NCBI RefSeq assembly: GCF_000208745.1 | Contig: NC_030853.1 | Span: forward strand, 22,961,060-23,025,059 | Reading direction: 5' to 3' | Source: Theobroma cacao | Taxonomy: Eukaryota > Streptophyta > Magnoliopsida > Malvales > Malvaceae | DNA length: 64,000 nt | In this document: positions 1 to 14,071 of the stretch, piece by piece | Layout of the letters: every line of letters begins with the position of its first letter | How positions within the stretch are numbered: position 1 is the first letter of the stretch | Notes under the pieces: model-generated | Told to the model about the DNA's origin: nothing | What the model saw: the letters and a program-made list of their open reading frames with translations, nothing else | Databases searched by the model: none | Translations under genes and position numbers: made by a program

Positions 1-3000
1 CTTTGCTTAGTCAAATTATTTATTTGCTGCTTGCATAAATGACAAACTTGTTTACATTCGTTTTAGTCATCCCTTATTTTTTGTTGACATTTACATCTAT
101 CTGCATTTTGAATTTCCCCACCATATCCATTTATTTTAGTGTCATTATTACCTGGTCAACTGAGCTGTAAAGTACTTTGATGCATCTACAAGTATTCCCT
201 TTGTCATTTTGATGAATGCTGTTTCTGGAAAAAGACAATGACAAATGATTTCTATGCTCAGATAGACATATATGCTATCCTCATGGTAGATTTTCTACCA
301 ACTAAATGTTATACACGTGAAGACCACATTAACATTTTCCACTTTAGGCTTTGTGCATAATTTGTCTGGTCATCTCTGCTTTTGTTACTGGTTAGAGTTT
401 TGGAGATTTTACGTTTACTTTTAAACAGAAATTGTAGTTATATAGGTGGAATTGGGAGGATGACGGCTCAACAGTTTCTCCTAACTGCAGCATTTTATTG
501 ATGATTGTTGAGGGTAACAACTATTTCTAGTACACCTGATGGAGGCTTTAATGATTGATTTGGGTGGGTTGAACCTACGAGGTAATTGATTATTGAGAGC
601 TGGATGTTTTGACTGGTTGATGGGGGCAACTGATGTAACTGATAACTGTTTGTATGGAACATTTGCAAACATTGCTTATAATATCTTTCTGAACTTATGA
701 AGTTATGCATACTTACATGGAGCTCCTATGTCAAGTTAATTGACGATCAAGTAATCTTCTCATGCCTTCGTGTATGTTTTTGAACCTTGTTCAAAAAGGC
801 ATTCTTAAACAAGGTCCAAAATTTTAAATGTAGAAAGAGCAGTTCAATATCGACAAAGGAAAAACTTACCTTACAGACTGTTGTAGTTGCATTAGCTCAT
901 TGCCAGCTTGTTTGCATGGGGTCATTATTCTGGGTTATTTGTAGATGGATAGAGAGGGTGAGGTGTGTTCTAAAGTTCAAAGGACAATCCTTCATTCTTT
1001 GCACCTGTAGAGTAGAAAGATAGTTGTTGCAAATCAATTCATTCTAGGCATTTGAAGTACTATTAATACTTAGGTATAGAGATAATTGAGGCAACAATAA
1101 TCTAAGGCATTATACTTGACTTGTAAATTTGGATTGGTGAAGGCTGTATTTTGGCTTCCTTGACGATGCACCAGAGGTTCTTTGAGCCAGAGAATATGGT
1201 AGAAATGGGTCTTTTTAATCATACAAACAAGCTCACCGCTAGAGCATAGTAATGTTTGATTCAATGAATAATGGTATACATAACATTCGCTCTTACTTGT
1301 AAAATGTTGCCTTGGAACTTGTGCCTCATGTCTTATCATTAATTATAAATACATGTCTCCAAGTTGTATTTCAATTTCCCAAGAGCAGAAGTAAAACCTT
1401 TATTAAGTGATGTAGATTAGAGCAAATGTTACTATGCTCTACAGGTGCAATTTGGGAGGAACAGAGGGAATCAGTGGGAGAACATAGGGGATAAAAATAG
1501 AAAGAATCAATAGAGGGAGAGAATCCCAGTAATCAATATAAAAAAATCTCAAATAATTATCATCCAAAACCTAATCAAAACTAAAATAACATAGGTAATA
1601 AACCCAAAACCCTAATAAAATGCAAAATAGCAAATATAATCCTAAAACCATAATACTTCAAAAATAAACAAAATATTAATTAATATAAAATAACCTAGAT
1701 CATCTAAAATATAGCCTACATGTATGTAAAGATTACAGCCAAATTCGTATATAATAATATAAAGTACTAGATAACTCAATCCCTCAACTAGGATAATTGC
1801 ATCCTCCATCAATAAAGTTTATTTCTTTATTTATTTTTTTTGCAAATACTTTCTCTAAGCTTTAGTAAGAGTTCAACCCTTCATCTTTTGTGCAATTCTG
1901 ATATTTGTTACAACCATTCATTTTATTAAGATTAGATAGTGGTTTTTGCAGCCAAGAACTTGTTTTTCCCCCAGAGAAATATCCTTTGTTACAGCTTATC
2001 AAGTTGATCTTATTTGTCAATTTATGGACTATGTTATATCACAATTTTTTCTGCATGAACTGCTCTTGCTGAAGCTTCTAAGTGAGCAAATTTTTTGAGG
2101 GTTGTAAGGTTTTTTTTTTCTTTTCTTTTCTTTAGTTGACTTGAATTTTCTTTTATTCAGTAAACAAATAAGGTGATTGGAGAGACAACCCCTAGCATGA
2201 TTTACTTTTATACTAGTATGGCCCATTTAAAGGAAAGCTCTAATTGTATTCACAAGTATATTATTATCTTGTCATCCCTGCCTGGTTTCCCCATAGTTCA
2301 AACGTTATTTTGTCAGTTGTCACATGTTTGATTGACAGATGTCTATACTTTTCTTTTCAAATGGCGTAAGCACTTTTTTTTTTTATGAAAAGAAAAAACA
2401 ATTTTATTACAGAATTAAGAAAACTGGATATTCCCACAAAACCAAACAAAAAAGGCATCAGGGAGCTTAGTCAATCAGCAGCCCAGACCTGCTCATTGTA
2501 ACCCAATAGAAATTACCAGACAAGAAGAGTAGCAAAAAAGCAATCGGAAGTCAGAGTACAAAGATGGCAACAGAACAACTTGACTCTGGGAGTAATAATC
2601 AGCATGTTGAAGAACTAAGGTGTGGGTAAGCTAGAGTATTGAAGCAACTAAATAACCTTCTCTGTAAACAACAGGTGTAGCAAGGGTGTTAGTGAAAAAT
2701 TTGCTTCATGAGGAGTATGAACAGATTATAGCTTGGTGATGTTAGAGAGTAGGAGATCAATCTCATTAAATAGATTATTAAACATCCATGGCTTTATTAA
2801 AATATGTTGGTGTTTTAACTAGGCAAGAATTTTACTGCATGTTCTTTTTTACCATCCCAGATTTGATTGGTATGCATTATGGAAATGATTGCATATCCAT
2901 TGCTCCTGCATTATATAAGATCCTCCTCATGTTTATCATTTGAGATGATTTTTTTTATTAACAATTTGCAATTTGGAAACCATTTGATATCATATGTAGC

Positions 3001-3034
3001 TTTTTATCTTAAAATTTCGCTTCTCTGGTCGCAG
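1..3034 (+). other. Intron or upstream sequence of the first gene; no exon found
   Basis: The first recognisable exon of the nucleotidyltransferase gene starts at 3035 after a CAG acceptor. The family has about 115 further N-terminal residues, including the GS-x-D-x-D nucleotidyltransferase motif. I looked for that motif and for the short linking exon that should precede 3035 and found neither here, so this stretch is probably one long intron with the missing exons before base 1. It holds a poly-T run at 2373-2384 followed by sequence that looks like the antisense 3' end of a retroposon, to about 2770. Short reading frames here look like chance. Confidence 0.5.
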
Positions 3035-6000
3035 GTTAAGCTTGTAAAGTGTCTAGTACAGAACATTGTGGTAGATATCTCTTTCAATCAGTTAGGGGGG
3101 CTATGTACCTTGTGCTTTCTTGAGAAGGTAGGCTGCATTTTGAGAATTCAGGTGTGAATGAAAGCCTTTTTCTTGCATGTTAATTGAGTTGATGTGCAAA
3201 TAAAAAAAAAAAAAAGAATTGATCTGCAGTGTCTATCGCTGGTATATATTGGAAGCCTTTTTGATTCAGACACACCTCTTTAAGTTTCTTGGTTGGGATC
3301 CCTTTGGTGCCTTTTTATGTTTTGTTTTTCACATTTGGGAAGGAAAAAGTGCATCGATTGCGATTGAGTGAGAAACTTGAGTGATGAATATATTCTTCTA
3401 AGACTTTGAAACCTTACCAAGTCAAGTAAGGAGAGTTACCAGATAATTACTGCAATTGTTTATATTTTGTTTAGCATTATTGATTAATAGGTTGTGTCTA
3501 CTTCCCCCAGTTATTATCTCTCTCTGTCATGAAATAGATGGCAATCAACTCTTACCCTTCCTGATATTATGTACTAACGTTGCAGATCTATGTTAATATT
3601 AATTTACAGAGTACAGACATAAGATTTCTATTATTATATCTTTTTCATATATATTCATATATTGGGAGAGCTCACATGGGGGTGGCTATGTTGTATTAGG
3701 TATCAAAAGCAATGCGTTTGGTTTTGTCTTTTTTTTTAAAAAAATTGGAAATCCCTGATAATGTTACAGGTTGATCGTTGTATTGGAAAAGATCATCTAT
3801 TTAAACGCAGCATTATACTGATTAAGGCTTGGTGCTACTATGAGAGCCGTATTCTTGGGGCTCATCATGGCTTGATATCTACATATGCGTTGGAGACTCT
3901 GGTGCTGTACATTTTCCATCTATTCCACTCATCACTAGATGGTCCTTTAGCGGTGAGTGCTGCAGGAGTTTTGGCAGTGTAAACCAATTGATGACATAAA
4001 TTTAACTGATTGAATATGTTGCAGGTTTTATATAAATTTTTGGATTACTTTAGCAAATTTGATTGGGACAATTACTGCATTAGTTTGAATGGTCCGATCC
4101 ATATATCCTCCCTGCCAGAAGTTGTGGGTGAGCAACATCATTTTGCTTTCATGCCAGATTTTATTGTTCTACTCTATACATGATTAAGATGCTTATGTCA
4201 TTGATCCTTTCTTTTTGCAGTTGAGACGCCTGAAAATGGTGGGGGAGATTTACTGCTTAGCAATGATTTTCTCAAGGAATGTGTGGAAATGTTCTCAGTT
4301 CCGTCAAGGGGATTTGAGACAAATTCACGCACATTCCCTCAAAAGCATCTAAACATAGTAGATCCCTTAAGAGAAAACAATAATCTTGGTCGCAGCGTTA
4401 GCAAAGGTAGAATCACTTTTCCATAGGCAAATTTCATTATTCTTTTCATTTTTAACTTAAAACATTTTAAGCCTTGAGGATAGCAGAAATAGTTCTTCAG
4501 CTATTTTGACAAAAGGGATATTCAGGCTTCTTTTAATGGTTATTTGGTGATTCTTGGACTGATCAAGAGGGTTAAAAAGTCAATCATAATGTAGCTTTTC
4601 CTCTGTAGGGAACTTTTATCGTATAAGAAGCGCTTTCACTTATGGGGCTCGGAAGCTGGGAAAGATCCTTTCCCAGGCTGAAGAAAGCATGGCTGATGAA
4701 CTTCGTAAGTTTTTCTCAAACACTCTGGATAGGCATGGAAGTGGACAGAGGCCTGATGTTCAAGATTGTATCCCATCCTTGTCTAGATTCAGTGGATTTG
4801 GGGCAACATCATCAGTTTCAGGTACAGAGTCATGTCAAGAAGATCAAACCTTTTATGAAACAGAATCTTCAAATTCAATTACCATGACTAGGAATCATAG
4901 ATCAGATAATGAGGGATCATTGCACAAGGTCGATAATGGTAATGTCTCTGGGAGGGAAACAAATTTTAGTAGAATCCTTAATGAACCACAAGCTTCTGCA
5001 AATGGTATGGGTGTTTCAGAAATCCGTCTCTCTGGGGATGCTAAAGACCTGGCAACCTCCAGAATTCAAGGTCTTGTAATTTCAAATGATGCACATAAAT
5101 CTTACAATCCAAATTCAGAGGAGAATGTTTCTCCATCAGATAATGTACGGCATGCACCTCATCTCTATTTCTATAGCTCATCTTTGGATAATGGAGATAT
5201 AAGGAATGGAAATGCAGAATGCAAACAGCCAGAAAATTCTGGCTTTGCTGAAAAGAAAGTGACTTCTGGTATTCTTCCAGCAACTGGTGATGAGATGGGT
5301 ACTAATGTACATGGTGATCACCGTGAGAATCAGTTGGTTGTTAGTCAAGGGGTTCAGTCCCCTGTTGGATCAAAGCATCCTCCATTGGTTGTGAATTCAG
5401 CTTGGTCATCAGAGGATCTTTATCCTGGATATTCTGGTTATCCAACTTCTAGTAGTGCTGCTGGAAGTCAGGAAGCTTTGAGCTCCTTCTTAGATCTCTG
5501 TGGGGATCATGATAGTCACTTACGTAGTTTGTCTTATGGCCGGTGGTGCTTTGATTATGCCTTCAATGCATCTGTTTCTCCAATTACACCTTTGGTTTCT
5601 CAGCTCCAGAGCAATAATTCATGGGATGTAGTACGACAGTCAGTGCAGTTCAGGCGAAATGCAATTTCCCCAATGAATGCTAATGGTGTTGTCCCACGGC
5701 AAGTGTACTACCCCATGAACCCACCAATGCTACCTGCTGCAGGCTTTGGAATGGAAGAAATGCCAAAGCCTCGAGGAACAGGAACATACTTTCCCAATCA
5801 CAACACGGTATACTCATTCTAAGCCTTTGGATTTGGGCTTCTAAAACTTATGCTGAGAATATAAAATTTAGTCTCTGGGGCTAACTTGCATCGTCATGGT
5901 GTCATTTTGCTGCTTCTGTTTTTCAGTTAAAATTTTCTGGTTGGGCCTTCTTGTCTCAATGTGGTTTTATGCTTAAATATATTTGCAGAACCATTACAGA

Positions 6001-6438
6001 GATAGGTCCTTGACAGCAAGAGGGAGGAGCCAAGTACAAGTAAGGTCTCCTCGCAACAACAGCCGTGCTATCACATCCCCAGAGACGAATTCACCAGAGA
6101 GAAGCAGCCGTGAGCTGGCACAAGTGCAGTCGCCACATCAGGGTGGTGGAAAATCTGGGTCTTCAGATCTGCGCCACTTTGGTTCTGAAAAAGTGTTATA
6201 CCCTAATGCCAACGGCTCAGTGCATCATCCAGAAAGGGTTGTAGAATTTGGGTCAATTGGGCCCCTACCTTTGGGGCCGGCCTCTCCAGAAAGTAACATG
6301 CAACATAATCCAGGTTCCCCTCATGCTCTTAACTTGAGTGCAAGTCAACCACCATCAGGAATGCAACGGTCAAAATCAACTGTGGGCGTGGAACAGGACA
6401 GGTTTGTGTTTGATCTGAACCTGTATGCAGCAGAGTAA
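3035..6438 (+). CDS. PAP/OAS1 substrate-binding domain nucleotidyltransferase-like protein (3' part, 6 exons)
   Basis: Exons read as 3035-3127, 3770-3952, 4025-4127, 4221-4406, 4609-5807 and 5989-6438, all with GT-AG borders and consistent phase. They give 737 residues ending at TAA 6436-6438. The first two exons carry the conserved core (VKLVKCLVQNIVVDISFNQ, then LFKRSIILIKAWCYYESRIL) and the PAP/OAS1 substrate-binding block (GLISTYALETLVLYIFHLFH). Then come LGRSVSKGNFYRIRSAF and a long Ser/Asn/Pro-rich tail that is probably disordered. The family is related to non-canonical poly(A)/nucleotidyl transferases; its substrate in plants is not settled. The catalytic aspartate exon is not visible, so activity cannot be judged. 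Arabidopsis At3g51620 is the nearest relative I recall, and its neighbour At3g51630 is WNK5, as here. Confidence 0.9.
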
Positions 6439-9400
6439 ATATGTATTCAATTCTCTCTGAGCTTTTTGTTCTAACATGCAGGATAGCTATACGATCATAC
6501 CATTTAAAAAATGAAGAAGATTTTCCACCTTTATCTATCTGACAGCAGTGGAAAGGAATGATCTTTAGTTATATGGTTGAAAAGTTTGGAGGAATAGAAG
6601 AGTTAATGCTAACAAGCCAGCCTGAGCCTCAGCTTGTGTGAATATAGTTCTTTGATAGCCATTCCAAAGCTCTATGTATGGAGTTCGTTATTTTGTGTGT
6701 AGTTCAGAGGCATTTGTACATTCTGCTAATTTATTTCCCTTTAATCTTGGTAGCTGTACTTTATAGCGAGTTATTCATGTATAGGATTGTCGAATTATGG
6801 CTTCTTTTTTTGGTTCCCAGGTTTTGATATCTTTGCCACTGGTAGCAAAAAGTGTAGACACAGATATTGTTGTTGCTGATTGCTCATGTAACTTATACTG
6901 CAAAATAGTGTTCCTTTAGCAGCTCTAATGGTTTTCACCTTTCTGGTTCTGGCCATCGTTGTGTTCAATCAATTTGATCTCTACCTTGCTTCTGCCTATA
7001 CCCTCAGAGCAGATGAAGTAGACTATGGCCAAACTCAGCGGTTGGGCGTATTTCTTTTGCAATTCCACTCGTAACTTTTGTGGGTTATTAGTGGAGCATA
7101 TGTAGGCACGTAGGTTGTAATGTTATCGGTTTGGCCCTTCTAATGCATTTATCATTCATTATTGTCACCATACACATATTATAATACTAACTAACCGATG
7201 AGAGGGGATGGGAAGTCTAAATTCATCAAAGTTTATGACTATTTCTAAGATACTGTATTATCAGAAAATAAATTACTCCTTGCCAATCAAAATAATTATT
7301 ATAATATATATGATAATACCCATTGATTTGAGGCTAACATTAACTTACTATAATAATAATAATAATAATAATAATATTATAATCGGAGAGATTGAAACTG
7401 AAAATATTATTAAACGTTTGAATTTGGCATTTGATGTGGCAAGGAGACAAATCAAAAAACGAAAATGGCAGAATCAAAGCTGTAGAAAAAAAACAAAAAA
7501 CGTAGTATGTGATACCTAAGGGGCCTGTATGGTCAACGGCCTACACTTGTACAAAAGTGACGAAAATAATGATGTAAATTGCGTATTATGAAAACCAATG
7601 GCAAGAGATAATGGCAAGGATAAGAATAAAAAAGGTGGTGGGACTCCTTCAAAAAGGCTTGCAATTTGTATAATGAAATGGGAGAAAAACTGAAAGGGAA
7701 AGGTTGCAATCTTTGTCAACACATCACTCAACTCGAAGGGAGGGTGGGTTGGGATCACCAATCATGTCTCCGTACTGTTTTCCAGATGGGACATCGCACG
7801 CTTCTTCTTTCTCTTTCATCTCTCTCCGCTTTAACAATTTAGCAGGAACTTGAGGAGGGTTACCATTACTGACACCACGTAATAACTAATAATGCATATA
7901 TACTATATGCCTGCTGCTAATTGTCCCAATTTTATCTTTCTTATTATATTCATTCATCTGCTTCTTAACACGAAAAATATTCGCATTTATTTATTCCATT
8001 TTATCTTCATGGCTAATGCTGTACTTCGAAGTTGGAACCTGGGACAGATGGTGGCTTCTCCAGACAAATATTGAAGATTTGATCATGATTTATGGTGTCT
8101 CTGCCTCTCTGGACCGCTATTTTTGTCAACGATTGCCATGGTATCTGTAGGCCCATCAACAGCTATTGACATACTTTTCACCCTCACAATTGATACTAAC
8201 ACTCTAATTTTGGGTTTTCATAACATTACCTAAACGAATAGAAATTACAATTATATTGCATTTCCTGATTCAATAAGAAGTGCATGAATCTCACTTTTCT
8301 AAATAAAAGAAACTCGAACAATTCTTAAATGTACATATATATATATATATATAAATCAATAAATAAAAAAAATTAACCATAGACAAAATAAACACATAAT
8401 GAGGCTTCTGATACTAATTAACTACTGTTGTAATTTTTCTTATATATTTTTTATTTTCTTTTAATTAATATATATGTAAATTGTTTTGTACAAGTTTATT
8501 TTTATGTTTATAGAGAGATAACATAGGGGTTTAAATTTAAGATCGAAAAAGTTTATCTCTGGGGAAAAGAAGGGTATCCATTGAGATCTCCGATGTCTCT
8601 CGAAGATTGCAGGCAACATTCTGGTGTAAAAAGTGATAAGCCAAAAAGTGAACAAAGCCTGGAACAATGGATTTTCTGTTGTCACAGGAAAGAAAACGTG
8701 TAAAGATCATAAAATCTACGCCATAGCTGATGTCCCCTCATCCAATTAAGTTACTGATTTCTGGTGGAAACTGTGATCCCCTTTAATAATTGAGCCCTAA
8801 GAGCCATGACTAATGCCATTACCATTTTAAAGAAAGAAAATGTACCCAAAAAGAAGAGAGAAAAAAAACAGAGGGCAATAGCAGGTTGAGTGGACCATTT
8901 TTATTAGATGATATGTCATAATTAATATTAAAACCAAACATAATAAATTAACTCTTTCTCTCAATATTATGCATATATATATATATGTATCCAGGTTCAA
9001 TCATCGATGGCTTGGAAATAAAAGAGCCGGCTTCTGATGTGAGCCTTAATTATCGCTAATAAACTCAGCCAGCCAAGGCCACCTGAATCCTGACCTTGAC
9101 AGTTAATTCTACTCTAATTTAACCCCGTTCATTTTGTATTAATTTAAATCTGTCATTAAGACTCTGTCAAATTGCATCAGCTCTGTCATTTGGAGGGGAC
9201 CGCACCGCATACAAACTAAAGCCAAAACTAAAACACAGCCCATCATCAGCTTCTGATTCTTCTTTGTATATTTCACCGAGCCCTCCACCATCTGTTCCCT
9301 TGACACAGTTTTTTCTTGTTAATTTGCAATCCTAAAAACTTTGTCTCTCTCAAATCTTTGATCTTCTGCTCATCCGAAATCTATCCTTTAGATTGCACTC

Positions 9401-10077
9401 TCCTCCACAAATGGCGCTGTCAAAGCGTGGCCATAGGTTCTTCAAGTTTAGAAGTCTAGTTTCTTGCCCAAGTCCCACATATCACAATCTTTTCAATTTG
9501 TAGAAAATCTAATCTTTTTCCCCAGAAAACGATTCTCCTCCACAAACCAGATTTGATTTTGCTCTCAACAGAAAGCTTTTGTTTTACCATTGGCTGACAC
9601 GAAATATTCCCTTTCCCCAACATACCAGCCTCTCAACAGTTTTTCAACAGTTTCCTTCGGGGCTCTCTTCAAATCTTCTTGGGCAGTATCTGCATATCAG
9701 CATATATAGATTCTCCACTCTTGTCGCTCTCTCTCAAAGACTAGATGATTTCCAAGGACTACTACTACTTCTCACGTGCAGTTGTGGAAATGGCTTGGAT
9801 TATGCTCAGCGTCGATTACTCGAGGCTCTTTTGGTTATTGTTTGGTGTCTTTTCCTATGAAAATCATGAAGGAAAGCCTCGGATCATCTAGCACATCACC
9901 CACCCGTCAACTTTATTTCGCCCATAATCTATAATTCTGCCTGCCTGCCTACCGTACGCCCCTTGCTCTTGAATTATACTAGTAGATAATTAAGTATATT
10001 AGTGATTTGAGGATATTACAGTAAGCCAGAAACTGGAACCTAGAAGAGAGGTTTTGAGGGTGCCTTATCTCTCAGAC
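6439..10077. other. 3' UTR of the first gene and 5' region of WNK5
   Basis: No convincing gene. The first several hundred bases after 6438 are probably 3' UTR. A (TAA)n run lies at 7351-7376, an (AT)n run at 8334-8352 and a shorter one near 8972. From about 9300 to 10077 the sequence is rich in pyrimidine tracts and looks like promoter and 5' UTR of WNK5. A TTACAG at 10015-10020 could be the acceptor of a 5' UTR intron. The reading frame at 9579-9860 has no recognisable content. Confidence 0.5.
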
Positions 10078-13000
10078 ATGTACAAAACACGTCTAGGAGG
10101 ATGTGTCGATGGAGTTCAATCCCAGCTTGGATACGTTGAAACCGATGCATCTGGTCGGTATGGACGTGTAAGTTTTCTTCATTTGACTCTTAATCTTTGC
10201 TTTTTGATTGATGCATGAATATGAATTGAACACGATTTTCGCTTGCTCAAGGCTCCCACAAAATCAGCTTTTTCAGTGGGAATGAATCCCAATCTCTTTT
10301 GCAATGATGATGGAAAAATTGCATGGTCATATTGATTTGAGGATACCCACTTTTCACTAACAATAATTCTTTGGCACAGTTCTTTTGGAGATGTGGGGTT
10401 TTGATTCTTTGATGTGATATTGACAATTTTTATGAATGCTCATTTATTTTAATTAATGTAAAACGCTAGCCTGCTTTTAAGAAGACAACTTGACCATGTA
10501 ATTTTCTTGATAAGCATAATTCATAATTATAGATTTGTTTAGGATTATTTACCAAATTTGAACTACTTGATTTGGTCAACGGTGTCGTGAGATACTGTAA
10601 TATCTAAAATAAGTAAATAACTCTACTACACTGTTACTCTAATCTAGCTAATGCACTGAAGAGATTCTTTCAATTTGCCTAGAAAATTCGGACAACAAAT
10701 TATAATGTTAATCTTGTAGATTTTTTCAGTATAAATGTTGATGAACTCAATTATCAATATGATAGATGCCGAGACATGCAATTTATTTTTTGATTCCATA
10801 GAATATACTGATACAGGATCCATTAATTTCATGATCATAACAAATTAGTGAAGCAGACATGTAAATGAAGAAATTATGCATTGTTTAAGTTTTAAAATGC
10901 CTGAATCTGTGATGATGCGAGAGATTTTCTTTGCAGTTCGGAGAGATTCTTGGTCAAGGAGCCATGAAGACAGTGTATAGGGCATTTGACAAGGTCCTTG
11001 GAATGGAGGTGGCGTGGAATCAGGTGAAGCTTAATGATGTCTTCCGTTCACCAGAGGAATTGCAACGACTTTACTCTGAGGTTCACCTCCTCAAGAACCT
11101 CAACCATGATTCCATCATGCGATTCTACACATCTTGGATAGACATTGATCGTAGAACTTTCAACTTCATCACTGAGATGTTCACCTCTGGCACCCTTAGA
11201 GAGTAATCACAGCACCTTACTGTCAATTAAACAGATAGTTAATTAATTGCTATTGTTGTGTTTTTTTTAATATATTGTAAGATATAATACAGGTATAGAC
11301 AGAGGTACCAACTTGTGGATATGCGAGCAATTAAGAACTGGGCTCGCCAAATTCTACAAGGTCTGGCTTATCTGCATGGCCATGACCCTCCAGTGATCCA
11401 CAGAGATCTTAAGTGTGATAACATCTTTGTCAATGGTCACCTTGGACAGGTCAAGATCGGTGATCTAGGATTAGCTGCCATTCTTCGTGGGTCACAACAT
11501 GCCCATAGTGTTATAGGTAAACCTCTCGATTTCCATCGTCTCCTAAGAAAGGTTTCTGATTTCTAACTAGCATATTTATCTATCTTTAACTTGCATAAAA
11601 TACTAGGTACGCCAGAATTTATGGCACCGGAACTATATGAGGAGGATTACAACGAGCTAGTGGATGTGTACTCGTTTGGCATGTGTGTACTAGAAATGCT
11701 TACTTCTGAGTATCCATACGGTGAGTGCTCCAATCCGGCACAAATCTATAAGAAAGTGACTTCGGTGAGTGCATCCAAGCTCATTAGTTTCAATACTATA
11801 ATAATAATAATATATTAACCACCAAATTAGTCCTTTATATTTATATTGCTTCTTTATTCTTCCAGGGAAAGTTGCCAGAGGCATTCTACAGGATTCAAGA
11901 TGAGGAAGCCCGGCGATTTGTTGGAAAGTGCCTGGAGAATGTTTCCAAGAGGTTGCCAGCCCATGAACTCTTGCTTGACCCATTTTTGGCCTCTGAGGAA
12001 GCAAGTCCGTTGCCAATCCCAAGAGTCTCGAGCCGAAAGCTAACTCCTGATGGCCCAGTCAGAGAACTGGCGCCTTCTGTGGAGGTTGATCCAACAAGGA
12101 GTACCGATATGTCAATAACTGGCACAACGAATCCTGGAGATGACACTATTTTTCTCAAAGTACAGATTACAGACAAGGATGGTACTGCCTTAAACTTCTT
12201 GTGCTGCACACTTCCTTTTGGGTTTTAATATGATAAGTTGATAACAGAAGTTTGTGATTGCATCTATTTCTAAGTCGTGCATATTAATGCCATCAATCAA
12301 CATCATGTGTATATGAGATAATCTAAGATTTGGTGTTTATCTTTGACTTCTGTAGAAGATTCTTTTTAACACATTGGGAAAAACTCTTCAAGTAGTGGAG
12401 AAATTCCTTTTTGTAATCATGTTTTTGTACTATTGTCCACATAGTGAAGAATTTCATCCTAAGTGGCTTAAATATCAAAAACTTCTTTCTTCCTTAAAAA
12501 AATTTGTTGGACTAATATAAATTTTTTAATTTCGACAGCAGCCTGCAAACTTTTATCCCGTATGCCTTCTATATTCTCAATTAATGATCCTTTCTTACAG
12601 GTCATGCTCGGAACATCTATTTTCCCTTTGACGTAGTGAATGACACTGCAATTGATGTTGCCTTGGAGATGGTGAAAGAATTGGAAATTAATGACTGGGA
12701 ACCATTGGAGATTGCTGAAATGATAGAGGAGGAGATATCTTCCCTTGTTCCAACTTGGAAGGACTTGGGCTCCTCTCAAGTCCATCATCAGCACAGCTTC
12801 AAGTACGAAGATGAAGAAGAAGATGATGATGATGATGATGACCAAACCGGAATTCGCCATCCTTTCTATGCTACCTCCTCCCGTTCTTCCTCCCAAGTTT
12901 CCATCCCAACTTTCCTTTCTTCCTATGAAACCCAATTTTGTCATGGCAAAAATGTGACTTCTAGTTGCAATTGGCCCCAAGGTATGGTATAGCTTGGCCA

Positions 13001-13528
13001 ACACTTGAAAATCTATTATTTTGCTTCTTTGGTTGAAAATATAACACAGATAGCTATCTCAGTCTTCTTTTGCTGTCCTACATTTGACAAGGCATGCTCA
13101 TTATTGCAGAAGATGTATTTAGCAATGATGATGCAAGTTCCAGTTGCTCCATGAACTCGCTCCGATATTCTAGCTTGAATTATGAAGATGACTTTGAATG
13201 GAGTGCTCAACAGGGAGAGCACCCTTGCATTCCAAAGACCCTCAAAGCTACAAGATTCTGTCCATCAGAAAGCACGAGTGTTTACAGCCACAAAAAAAGG
13301 AATGCACAACTTAATTCATGGAGGTTTTCTCACTCAAATGACCAGCGGAAGCTAACCAAGATTCGTTCACTTGTGGACATACGTAGCCAATTGCTGCACA
13401 GATCAGTAATGGCAGAGTTAACCAAAAGGCGCTTGTTTAAGACCATCGGAGCCATGGAGAACATTGGATTTCAGGAGCCGAACGGATGCTTCGGTGGCAG
13501 CCTCACGGGGAGGATTTCAAGATCGTGA
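10078..13528 (+). CDS. WNK5: WNK (with no lysine) serine/threonine protein kinase, WNK5-like
   Basis: Seven exons: 10078-10167, 10937-11202, 11293-11516, 11607-11764, 11866-12181, 12601-12981 and 13110-13528. All junctions are GT-AG and phase-consistent, giving 617 residues. The kinase domain spans about residues 31-290. The usual beta-3 lysine is absent (VAWNQ, 55-59) and a lysine sits in the glycine loop (GQGAMK, 36-41), which defines WNK kinases. HRDLKCDN is at 155-162, DLG at 176-178 and GTPEFMAPE at 194-202. An OSR1-type C-terminal (autoinhibitory-like) domain lies at about 340-405, followed by an acidic Asp/Glu run encoded by a (GAT)n stretch. Plant WNKs act in ion/osmotic, flowering-time and circadian signalling. 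The start MYKTRLGG leads into LGYVETD, typical of the WNK4/5 group. The gene next door supports WNK5 rather than WNK4. Confidence 0.95.
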
Positions 13529-13905
13529 CGAAAATTATGTGGGATACTTAGGTGGTTAAAATCCCATTAATCTCTCTGTTAATATTCTAGTTGCTTTATG
13601 CTGTGTTTTAAGTGTTGGTGCTTTGTCCAAATTAACTCTAAATCCTCAATCTGGTTCAGTGGAGTAACTAACGCAGATTACAGGATGCATCAGACTATGA
13701 AGTTATATTCCATAAAGCATCACTATATATATTTTGGAATGAGGAAACTTTATTGTTATACATATGCTCTGCCTGCATCTCTAATCTAAACATCAAACAT
13801 AATTTTAGATGTGGATATGAGATATGTTTGCTGACCCTACAATTTCTGCCTTTATCTTTCCTATCTATTCTCATCCATATAATTATCAATAATCAAATAA
13901 ATACA

Positions 13906-13990
13906 ATATATGCACTCGAGTATTTGGTTCATTAAGTGGTGCATTATTCTCTTACTTAAAAAGTAAGATTCGAATCTTCTCTCCCTTAAT
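13906..13990 (+). repeat. Copy of a short dispersed tRNA-like repeat
   Basis: About 85 bp with CTCGAGTATTTGGTTCATTAAG, then CTTACTTAAAAAGTAAG, then ATTCGAATCTTCTCTCCC. The same order of blocks recurs at 23286-23362 (+), 45838-45905 (-) and 55960-56040 (-). The GATTCGAATC core resembles a tRNA B box. It could be the remains of a tRNA-derived SINE. Confidence 0.45.
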
Positions 13991-14071
13991 TATAAAATAA
14001 ATAAATAAATGCAATATATAATAGATGAATTAAAAGGTTATATATATATCAAAAAAGTTTGTAGGGAAAAC

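Noticed and set aside
9579..9860. 93-residue frame before WNK5
   Set aside because: Lies in the pyrimidine-rich leader region and has no domain; WNK5 has a well-supported start at 10078.
10931..11206. Kinase missing the invariant beta-3 lysine, suggesting a dead kinase
   Set aside because: The lysine has moved to the glycine loop, which is the normal state of WNK kinases.
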